DNA of 36,842 nucleotides from an uncultured Treponema sp. (lineage in GTDB: Bacteria > Spirochaetota > Spirochaetia > Treponematales > Treponemataceae): NCBI GenBank assembly GCA_937877535.1, contig CALFJF010000073.1, forward strand, positions 1 through 36,842, read 5' to 3'. Below are positions 30,647-36,842 of this stretch, piece by piece. The position numbers were made by a program, and so were the translations under genes. A model generated the notes under the pieces. The model did no database searches and was not told where the DNA came from. It was given only the letters and a program-made list of their open reading frames with translations. Position 1 is the first letter of the stretch. Each line of letters starts with the position of its first letter.

Positions 30647-31855
30647 TTATGATGCCATAGACGAATATCTCTTCTCATAAACAGCTTCATAAATCGCGCA
30701 AGCCATCATATAACCTAGCAAGGGAGGAACAGCATTCCCCACTTGTGTGAACTGACGAGCCATCGGCCCCGTAAAAATGTAATCATCGGGAAAAGTCTGA
30801 AGCCTTGCGCATTCACGGACTGTCATTGTACGCGGAATAAAGGGGTGCAAATGGGAGCGACCGCCTCCGCCCGTGCCTCCTGCGATAATTGTCTTTGACG
30901 GGAGCAGTGGATTCACTCTGTCCACACGCCCCAGTTTGTCACGCTTGCCGAATTCCAAAATCATATAGCGCATTATGGACTCCGCCTTGTGATTTCGGGG
31001 GACGTTGCTTTCTGCCGTAAGTATGGGACTGCTTAGTACGCTTCCAGCGGGGAGATGATTTTTAATTTTTTTCGGAAAGGTAAATTTTCCTTTTTTGCTC
31101 CCCACGATGATTGTTCTCATTCGCTTTTGGGGAACGCCAAAGTCTGCGGCATTCACGACGGTCGGTGTCGCCACGGTGTACCCCGCAGCCTGCAATAGTT
31201 CACAAGCGTGGCTCGCCTGCACACCGCCGTCTATCGTCAGAAGCCCATCGACATTTTCAATCAAGAAGGCTTCCGGCATGAAATGAATAATCACATTTAT
31301 ATAGCAAAAAAGAAGGTTCCCGTATTTCTCATGATGGAATCCTGTCCGCTTAAAATTCTCGCCGCTCTTTGAGAATCGCTGATTTGCGGCGATGCTGAAC
31401 GACTGGCACGGCGGTCCGCCATGAAAAACGCCTTGAAAATTCTTCTGCAATCCTTCTGCCTCAAGGCGGGCGATGACGGAATCAAAGTCCTGCATATTAC
31501 CCGAAAAGTCAGGCGGTCCCAAGACTTTCTTCGCACCGTTAGCTCGGAGCGTGTTGCAGAACATTTCGTTTATCTCCACATCAAAAATCGTGTCGAATCC
31601 CGCATGCTTGAAGCCCAAATCAAGCCCGCCCGCACCCGAAAAGAAACTCACGCATGGAATATGTGGCGCAACTGCTTTTCGCTCATTTATGGGAACAAAA
31701 TCGGGAAAAGAAAAATCGCTCATTTTTGCCTCATCGGAATAGACGAGGGAATTGTAATCAAAGCCATTATTAGAAAGCACCTCCTCAAACGGAATTTCGT
31801 TTTTTATCGACTGTTCCAGCAATTCTTTTTGGTGAGTATAAGAAAGGCGTTCCAT
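30647..31855 (-). CDS. DNA (cytosine-5) methyltransferase, unit 1 second methylase
   Basis: The enzyme methylates cytosine C5 in a specific site, protecting DNA from the partner nuclease. The 402-residue protein has motif I SFFSGAGGLDLGF (about 70), motif IV HGGPPCQSFSIA with the catalytic Cys (about 150), motif VI LIENVDGLL, motif VIII-like QKRMRTIIVG and motif X QFTQVGNAVPP near the end, with ARLQTFPDD as motif IX. The variable target-recognition region lies around 270-340. An N-terminal ~65-residue extension (ELLEQSIKNEIPFEEVLSNNGFDY) is extra. The start overlaps the nuclease stop by 1 bp (TAATG). It is the second C5 methylase of the unit, so the site is probably asymmetric. Confidence 0.95.
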   Translation of the reverse strand: MERLSYTHQKELLEQSIKNEIPFEEVLSNNGFDYNSLVYSDEAKMSDFSFPDFVPINERKAVAPHIPCVSFFSGAGGLDLGFKHAGFDTIFDVEINEMFCNTLRANGAKKVLGPPDFSGNMQDFDSVIARLEAEGLQKNFQGVFHGGPPCQSFSIAANQRFSKSGENFKRTGFHHEKYGNLLFCYINVIIHFMPEAFLIENVDGLLTIDGGVQASHACELLQAAGYTVATPTVVNAADFGVPQKRMRTIIVGSKKGKFTFPKKIKNHLPAGSVLSSPILTAESNVPRNHKAESIMRYMILEFGKRDKLGRVDRVNPLLPSKTIIAGGTGGGGRSHLHPFIPRTMTVRECARLQTFPDDYIFTGPMARQFTQVGNAVPPLLGYMMACAIYEAVYEKRYSSMAS

Positions 31856-33009
31856 TATGCAATCTCCTTTTTTGCGAGTTCATACACATCGCGAGCCATC
31901 TTTTTCGATGAAAAATCCGCAATATCCCATTCGGTGAGCTTTATCTTGTAAAAAATATGAATGCTTCTGTGGCAAGTCGGACAGAGCGGTTTTAGGTCGT
32001 CAAGGGTCGTCGTCGTTCCGTTGCTGTTCAGCGTGGCGGAAAGTGGCAGGACATGGTGAATCTCCAGAATGTTTGAATCCGTAAGCCACGGATATTTTTC
32101 TACAGGATGCAGACCGCACACATCGCAGATTAAGACGGGATTTATTTTAAAGTAACGGTTTCTGAGAAGAGGGCTTCGCTCGATTTTCTGATGCGAATCA
32201 AATGCTTTTCGCCCTTCTTTTACAGCAAATTCTGAGATTGCCCTGTCGCGGAGCTTTATATCAAGATTCTGCATTTGTGCATAATTCTTAAGAGAAGCGA
32301 GCCGCAAGAATTCCTTGTTAGGTTCTTTCTCGCGCTGCGTTGAGATAAATGGAATCGTGGCACTCAGTACGGTGTCAAAATCGCTTGTGTCTATATAAAG
32401 ATGCTTGTCAAACCAACGGATATATGAAACCTGCCCCATAAAAACAAGCATTTCCCGAACCTGTCTCTCCTCATCGCCAAGCGGAAGTCGTGAAGTTTTT
32501 CTCAGTTTTTTATAATGAGAGAGTTCTTCCAATCCTGTGCAATCATTGCCGATTACATACGAAAACACATCGTCCAAAGAAACTGGATTTTCTCTTCGGA
32601 CAATGAGGAATTTTAGAATTGCAAGGAACGGAAATACAGGAGAACTCTCAGGTTCATATTCCTCAAAAGCTGGAAATGGATATTGAAAATGCGAGAATAC
32701 AAAATTCAGATACTCATCAGGCGAAAAAGGATTGCTTCCCGCAAGGTTCTGGCACAGTTCGGTTATGATAAGACGGTTCTCGAATTTTGTGGCGAGCATG
32801 GAACATTGGAATACGCGGGAATAATTACGCCAGACTTTATAATGTAAAGGTGAAAACGGAAGTCCCGTGTTCATCTCAAGCGGCCTTCTGAGCAAATCTT
32901 CTTTCGTGTCTAGTGCAAGTCCGTCAAGAGATTTCAGCACTCTTGCAATAGCGCAGATATTCTCAAACTGAAAATATGCAAGCCGCCCTTGGTCCCATCT
33001 CCATCTCAT
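31855..33009 (-). CDS. HNH-family restriction endonuclease, unit 1
   Basis: The start is the ATG at 33009, overlapping the upstream methylase stop as ATGA (384 residues). The C-terminal nuclease is a zinc-stabilised HNH: ICDVCG, then LEIHHVLPLSATL with the catalytic His pair, DDLKPLCPTCHRSIH supplying the second CxxC and the final His. Residues 1-300 are helical and presumably carry DNA recognition (RWRWDQGRLAYFQFENICAIARVLKSLDG at the start). It lies between two C5 methylase genes with overlapping start and stop codons on both sides, so it is the cleavage subunit of a type II system. Cleavage specificity cannot be read from the sequence. All HNH residues look present. Confidence 0.88.
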   Translation of the reverse strand: MRWRWDQGRLAYFQFENICAIARVLKSLDGLALDTKEDLLRRPLEMNTGLPFSPLHYKVWRNYSRVFQCSMLATKFENRLIITELCQNLAGSNPFSPDEYLNFVFSHFQYPFPAFEEYEPESSPVFPFLAILKFLIVRRENPVSLDDVFSYVIGNDCTGLEELSHYKKLRKTSRLPLGDEERQVREMLVFMGQVSYIRWFDKHLYIDTSDFDTVLSATIPFISTQREKEPNKEFLRLASLKNYAQMQNLDIKLRDRAISEFAVKEGRKAFDSHQKIERSPLLRNRYFKINPVLICDVCGLHPVEKYPWLTDSNILEIHHVLPLSATLNSNGTTTTLDDLKPLCPTCHRSIHIFYKIKLTEWDIADFSSKKMARDVYELAKKEIA

Positions 33010-34115
33010 GCCACACCTCGATTGCATAATTTTTTATCTTGTTGGAAAACCTTCTTCAATGCGTTCGCCATGTGCCAGCCGAGAACTGGCGGAACGGCGT
33101 TTCCGATTTGCCGCTCCGTGTCGCGCAAGCCGCAGGGGAAGATGAATGTGTCGGGGAAGGACTGGATGCGAGCGGCCTCTCGCATGGAGATACGGCGCGG
33201 AAGCGAGTAATGGAACTGGATGTTTCCGTGGCATTCCGCGCGGATTGTGTAGCCTGGGCGGTCGGCGACCATTTTTCTGTTTCCCTGCTCGCCGCTCACT
33301 TGCGCCCGGCTCCAGATGTGCGAAAATTCCTTGTTCTCTTCTGCGCTCTCCAAGTCCTGCAGGGCTTCCTTTGCCGTGACGGGTTTTGCACTGACGGGGG
33401 CGGGCGGAACGAAAGCGGGCAGGTCTTTGCGCGTTCCCACGATGAATACGCGCTCCCGAGTCTGCGGAACGCCGTAATCCTCGGCATGGTACAGGTCGCA
33501 GCGCACATTGTAACCGAGCGCATTGAAGTCCGCCATGATTTTCTCATAAGATTCGCTGTTGGTCTTTAGAAGAAGGCTTCCCACATTCTCCGCGACGAAT
33601 GCTTTCGGCTGAACCCGCCTGACCGCTTCGACAATGTAGGTGTAAAGGCTGCTCCGCTTGCCGTTGATGCCGAGCATTTTTCCGTTGATTGAGATGTCCT
33701 GGCAGGGGAAGCCCCCGATGATGATATCCGCCTTTTTCGGCATGGATTCAATCTTGTCTGCTATGTCGCCCTCGATGATGTGGTCGCCCAAATTTTTTCG
33801 GTAGGTCTTGCAGGCCGCGGGGCTGATTTCGTTCGCCCAGATGATATTGAAGCCTGTCTTTCCGTAATGATTTTCGAGAAAGTCGAAATTCCCCGAAAAT
33901 CCCAAGTCCATTCCGCCGCACCCCGCAAAAAGCGATATGACGGAGAGTGGTTTCTGCGTGTTTCTAGCCCTTACTGGATAAGGCTCTTCGCTGTCGATAG
34001 TCCAGTTCCGCCCGATTTTTTGCGCCGTCTTGAAATAGCCGTTCTCAGCCATTCGGCGCATGGTGTCGCCGCTTTTCCCGAATGATTTTGCATATTCTGA
34101 AAGACTTACAAGCAT
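33006..34115 (-). CDS. DNA (cytosine-5) methyltransferase with N-terminal helix-turn-helix, unit 1 first methylase
   Basis: The 369-residue protein begins with an excisionase/MerR-like HTH (LVSLSEYAKSFGKSGDTMRRMAENGYFKTAQKIGRNWTID), then a methylase: motif I ISLFAGCGGMDLGF, motif IV IIGGFPCQDISING with the catalytic Cys, motif VI FVAENVGSLL, motif VIII TRERVFIVG, motif IX ARIQSFPDTF and motif X ERQIGNAVPPVLGW. It is the first gene of unit 1. N-terminal HTH domains in C5 methylases such as M.SsoII and M.EcoRII act as autorepressors. Here a palindrome, ATACACG-CTAT-CGTGCAT, sits inside the promoter at 34148-34165, so the same control is likely. It overlaps the HNH gene by 4 bp. Confidence 0.95.
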   Translation of the reverse strand: MLVSLSEYAKSFGKSGDTMRRMAENGYFKTAQKIGRNWTIDSEEPYPVRARNTQKPLSVISLFAGCGGMDLGFSGNFDFLENHYGKTGFNIIWANEISPAACKTYRKNLGDHIIEGDIADKIESMPKKADIIIGGFPCQDISINGKMLGINGKRSSLYTYIVEAVRRVQPKAFVAENVGSLLLKTNSESYEKIMADFNALGYNVRCDLYHAEDYGVPQTRERVFIVGTRKDLPAFVPPAPVSAKPVTAKEALQDLESAEENKEFSHIWSRAQVSGEQGNRKMVADRPGYTIRAECHGNIQFHYSLPRRISMREAARIQSFPDTFIFPCGLRDTERQIGNAVPPVLGWHMANALKKVFQQDKKLCNRGVA

Positions 34116-34144
34116 ATTTTTCTCCCGATTCGGTTTCTAGGGAG

Positions 34145-34173
34145 ATTATACACGCTATCGTGCATAAGAACAA
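34145..34173 (-). promoter_or_regulatory. Promoter with embedded operator of restriction-modification unit 1
   Basis: The minus strand reads TTGTTC, 17 bp, TATAAT, ending about 30 bp before the ATG at 34115. The spacer is nearly filled by an imperfect palindrome, ATACACG-CTAT-CGTGCAT (34148-34165; 6 of 7 arm pairs match), overlapping the -10 box. A repressor bound there would block polymerase. The obvious candidate is the HTH of the methylase it drives. Confidence 0.7.
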
Positions 34174-34188
34174 GCACCTTCCGCCGTT

Positions 34189-34405
34189 TTCCGCAAAATA
34201 AGGATTTCATTTTTGGATTTTTGCTTTCCTTATGATAAGGATTTGTGCTTTTTCCAAAACCTGCTCGCCTTATTTTAAGGAAGTCTGACTTTCTGCTTGG
34301 GCGACATTCCTTATTTTAAGGAATCGTGATTTTCGCTTCGGACGGGAATCCTTAAAATAAGCAAGCGCAATCTGAGCAAAAAACGGATTTCCTTATTTTA
34401 CGGAA
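34189..34405. repeat. Palindrome array B: six 17-bp sites every 37-41 bp
   Basis: Sites start at 34189, 34226, 34266, 34307, 34348 and 34389 (steps of 37, 40, 41, 41, 41). Consensus is TTCCTTA, 3 bp, TAAGGAA. The 34307 site is perfect; the others have one to three arm mismatches. Spacers of 20-24 bp share a T-tract near position 7-10 and a GC-rich second half but are otherwise different. The array has the same 7-3-7 geometry and pitch as array A but an unrelated arm sequence. The last site straddles the junction with the right 290-bp repeat. It lies just upstream of the unit 1 promoter. No gene is present in 34174-34722. Confidence 0.85.
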
Positions 34406-34690
34406 CGAACGGCAGTTGATTTGAACGGCTTTTTTCATTTTTTCTCCTTCTGCAAGCCTTATGAAGATATTTTAAGTATTCAAAAAAGCAAAATTGTTTC
34501 AATGTCACGATGACATTTTGAGAAAACGGCTCGGCGAGCGAATGTCATTTTAACATTCGCAGAAACCGGCGGAAGCCGCAAAATGTCATTTTGACGCTTG
34601 CTCAAAACCGCTCAGGCGTGGTACGGCATTATGACATTCGGGGAAAATCGCAAAAGTGGGGAAATGTCATCATGTATTTTGCGAAAATCA
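34401..34690. repeat. 290-bp perfect direct repeat, right copy, with a 12-codon remnant of the ABC ATPase gene
   Basis: This matches 30014-30303 throughout as read. On the minus strand positions 34438-34401 reproduce the ATPase start (MKKAVQINCRSF) with its ribosome-binding site, then run into array B DNA and reach a stop after about 28 codons. The intact ATPase gene is at the left copy. The right end lies 33 bp from the stop of the unit 2 nuclease. Confidence 0.97.
34501..34679. repeat. Palindrome array A (right copy)
   Basis: These are the same five AATGTCA-NNN-TGACATT sites as in the left copy, at 34501, 34541, 34582, 34622 and 34663, inside the 290-bp repeat. The possible sixth site found beside the left copy is missing here, because it lies outside the duplicated segment. 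Confidence 0.85.
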
Positions 34691-34722
34691 ATCGAATTCA
34701 GCAAAATATATCGTGTGCTTTT

Positions 34723-35828
34723 CTAAATTCCCTCCGCAACAATCTCGTTCCATTTTTCTTTGTGCGCGAATTTGACGGTTTTGTCAGTTTTCAGGAGTTC
34801 CACATAAAAATCGATGAAACGCGCGGGATTTTTGACCATTCGCAGGTAATATTTTATCGAAGAATACACTCCGTTCACGATTACCTGGCAGCCGTGGATT
34901 CTCGCGACTTTTTCTATTTCCTCGTTGATTGAATCCCAGTCCGCGCCGTCCATGTTTGCCGTGGTCAGCAGATAATAGCGGTCGGTCGGATGGATTTTGA
35001 ATTTTTCGTAGGCATGGCGGACAAGCTCATCCGTGATTTTTATCTCATGCTTGACCTCGACTCCCTCAAACGCCGCGCCGTTTTCCCAAATGTCGATGTC
35101 GCCGATTCTCCCCGACTGTGAATCAGCAGAATTGTGCGACTCCATAGGAAGCAAGGTCTTTCCCTTGAACCGCTCAAGCTCGTCCATCATGCACTCGTAG
35201 GCGGCATAAACCGCGAGGACTGGAAGCCTTGAAGCCCCCGCGCATGAATATTTTGCACTAAAGTGCCTCTCCAGAACCTGCACGATTTTGTTTATCGAAA
35301 GGCTGTGGGCTTGGCAAGGTCGATTGAGGCGGAATCACGCTTTTTGATGAGTTCCGAAATGAAATATGTTAGAACGGTCTTTGAATCTCCGCCCCTCATC
35401 TGAACGAAATCGATTATGTTCAAAAACGCGTCTTTGATTTCTTGCGGTCTGATTTTACCTGTGTAATTGAAATCGTAGGGAACCGCCTGTTCAAGCGAGC
35501 GCGTAAGCCAGCCTGATTCAGCCATTGCGGGGAAGGAATGTTCTTTTATCCACGGCGTTATGAAATCCTTGTCGAGCGTTCTTCCCGAAAATCCGCCCTC
35601 AATCTGCGCCTGATGCCGCCTTATGTCCTGCTCGGGATTTACGAGTTTGTGAGAAAGCAATGTAGTAAGGACTGCGATAATTCCCTTGTTGTCCTCGGAG
35701 CGAAGAACGATAGCCTTTACCTGCTCCTTTAATTCAGACGGAAAATCAAGGGATTCGGTTTCGTTTTTCTGAATCAAATCCAAGGCGGAATCGTAAATTT
35801 CATTCAAAAATTCTATGTGCTTATCCAT
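34723..35828 (-). pseudogene. Type II restriction endonuclease of unit 2, split by a one-base frameshift
   Basis: The upstream part starts at the ATG at 35828 (GGAG 6 nt upstream) and reads DKHIEFLNEIYDSALDLIQ through FSGRTLDKDFITPWIKEH, MAESGWLTRSLEQAVPYDF and IDLAKPTAFR, then stops at 35292. Read one base out of phase from about 35298, the same DNA gives LSINKIV and runs directly into VLERHFSAKYSCAGASRLPVLAVYAAYECM, so the two frames are one protein of ~368 residues. The downstream half has a PD-(D/E)xK-like core: IGDIDIWENGAAFEGVEVKHEI, then RYYLLTTAN and GCQVIVNGVYSSIKYYLRMVKNP. Restoring one nucleotide near ACAGCCTTTCG repairs it. It is a recent inactivation, phase variation, programmed shift or sequencing error. 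A GTG at 35283 could start a separate C-terminal fragment. Confidence 0.82.
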
Positions 35829-36825
35829 TTTGTTCTCCAAAGAACTGTTCTTTTATCTGCTCTGCAACAGCAGAAATCATCGGAACACAAACGGAATTTC
35901 CGAGTTGTTTGTATTGTTCCGCCGTTGAGCTGATTTTTTTGTAAGTTTCGGGAAATCCCATTATTCGCCAGCATTCATTCAGCGTAAGTTTTCGTACCCT
36001 GCCATCTTCAAGCAGAATAAAGTATCTTCCTGACGGCTCTTGCGACGGCAATGTGGGGTGAACGCCCTGAACGGAATAAATTCGATTCGGCTGCTTGTGA
36101 ACGCGCGAAAGATGCTCCGTTCCCGCGCGGACTCCGACTTTTCGGATAGATTTGTTTCTGTAGCCTGAAAAAATCAAGCCCGAAACCTGTTTTTTGGGAT
36201 TTTCGATGAGCGTGTATGAGTCTTTGGGCAGAAATTCAAAGTTCTCATCATCTGCATTGTCAAGAAAATCCGCGAGCCTCGTCTTTTTTTCTGTTTTGAC
36301 CTTTGAAAAATCAAATTTCTTCCCGTCCTTGCTTCCGATTATGAGGATTCGCTCCCTGTTTTGCGGAACGCCGAAATCGGTTGCGTTCAGAACTTTTGAA
36401 TTGACCGTGTAGCCGAGTTCCTCAAGGTTTGAGATGATTGTTTTTAAAGTGTTTCCGTGGTCGTGATGAACAAGGTGCTTCACATTCTCAAGCATTACGA
36501 CTGGAGGATTCTTCTCTTTTATGATTCGGCAAATCTCAAAAAACATCGTGCCGCGAGTGTCGGCGAAGCCTTTTTGCCTCCCCGAAATGCTGAACGGCTG
36601 GCACGGAAACCCCGCGCAAAGAATCTGGTGGTCGGGAACGGATTTTTCATCAATTGATTTTATGTCGCCTTTGGGCAGCTCCCCAAAATTCTCAAAATAA
36701 GTTTTCTGACAGTCTTCGTTTATGTCGCACGAGAAACTACAATCAAATCCAGCGTTTTCCATTCCGAGCCTGATTCCGCCTACGCCGCAAAAAAGGTCAA
36801 TGAATTTCAGTGAATTTTCCATCAT
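35821..36825 (-). CDS. DNA (cytosine-5) methyltransferase of unit 2
   Basis: The 334-residue protein is a compact C5 methylase: motif I FIDLFCGVGGIRLGME at the N-terminus, motif IV LCAGFPCQPFSISGRQ with the catalytic Cys at about 75, motif VI VVMLENVKHLV, motif VIII QNRERILIIG, motif IX RIMGFPETYK and motif X QYKQLGNSVCVPM. The target-recognition region (about 180-280) contains GLIFSGYRNKSIRKVGVRAGTEHLSRVHKQPNRIYS. It has no N-terminal HTH. Two ATGs are adjacent (36825 and 36822). A TATACT box lies directly upstream, but the window ends before a -35 can be judged. It overlaps the nuclease start by 8 bp, so methylase and nuclease form one operon. Confidence 0.95.
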   Translation of the reverse strand: MMENSLKFIDLFCGVGGIRLGMENAGFDCSFSCDINEDCQKTYFENFGELPKGDIKSIDEKSVPDHQILCAGFPCQPFSISGRQKGFADTRGTMFFEICRIIKEKNPPVVMLENVKHLVHHDHGNTLKTIISNLEELGYTVNSKVLNATDFGVPQNRERILIIGSKDGKKFDFSKVKTEKKTRLADFLDNADDENFEFLPKDSYTLIENPKKQVSGLIFSGYRNKSIRKVGVRAGTEHLSRVHKQPNRIYSVQGVHPTLPSQEPSGRYFILLEDGRVRKLTLNECWRIMGFPETYKKISSTAEQYKQLGNSVCVPMISAVAEQIKEQFFGEQNG

Positions 36826-36842
36826 AGCAAGGTCAGTATAGC

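Noticed and set aside
30114..34679. CRISPR arrays
   Set aside because: Repeats are only 17 bp and degenerate, spacers resemble each other, there are no cas genes, and array A is duplicated whole.
34591..34932. 113-residue plus-strand frame at the right 290-bp repeat
   Set aside because: It spans the repeat boundary and the antisense of the nuclease; no ribosome-binding site or recognisable domain.
1..36842. tRNA and rRNA genes, IS elements
   Set aside because: No cloverleaf, rRNA stretch, transposase frame or terminal inverted repeats were recognised by eye on either strand.

Overview
The window looks like a spirochaete chromosome, most likely a host-associated Treponema. The evidence is the translation operon order rimP-nusA-infB-rbfA-truB/ribF-rpsO-pnp, a flavin-synthesis domain fused to TruB, a soluble NtrB/NtrC-type pair, a FliL-like protein behind hflX, and several lipoproteins. 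Everything was read by eye; no database search was run, so family names rest on motifs and remembered family features.

Region 1 (1-9.6 kb, minus strand) is a ribosome maturation and translation operon. It begins at rimP, behind a strong terminator-like hairpin, and runs off the left edge inside pnp. Upstream is a separate glgC/J-domain pair with its own promoter. Region 2 (9.6-15.1 kb, minus) is a tightly overlapping cell-envelope, replication and signalling operon: murG, cvpA, holB, a PAS histidine kinase and a sigma-54-type response regulator. Region 3 (15.1-22.2 kb) holds a beta-barrel-like exported protein, a thioesterase and a membrane sensor with 25 copies of an acidic nonapeptide, all on the minus strand. 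On the plus strand it holds hflX/fliL-like and a membrane protein/ECF sigma/anti-sigma operon.

Region 4 (22.2-30 kb) is accessory. It contains a candidate regulatory leader RNA before a broken PBECR4-like nuclease gene, a BrnT/BrnA toxin-antitoxin pair, three lipoproteins (two with duplicated, hairpin-rich leaders), two REP-like hairpins, a TonB-dependent receptor and an ECF-type double ATPase without its membrane partners. Base composition looks more GC-rich in the receptor and ATPase genes than in regions 1-3.

Region 5 (30-36.8 kb, minus) is a double restriction-modification island. Unit 1 has two C5 methyltransferases, an HNH nuclease and a small unknown protein. It lies between two identical 290-bp direct repeats that each include the first 38 bp of the ATPase gene, the mark of insertion with long target duplication. 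Unit 2, to the right, has one C5 methyltransferase and a nuclease gene broken by a single-base frameshift.

The most unusual structure is a set of palindrome arrays in the intergenic DNA of this island. Each site has two 7-bp arms around a 3-bp centre, and sites recur every 40-41 bp. One family reads AATGTCA-NNN-TGACATT (five sites, present twice) and a second reads TTCCTTA-NNN-TAAGGAA (six sites). The geometry and spacer texture are shared while the palindrome sequence differs. I know of no described element that matches.
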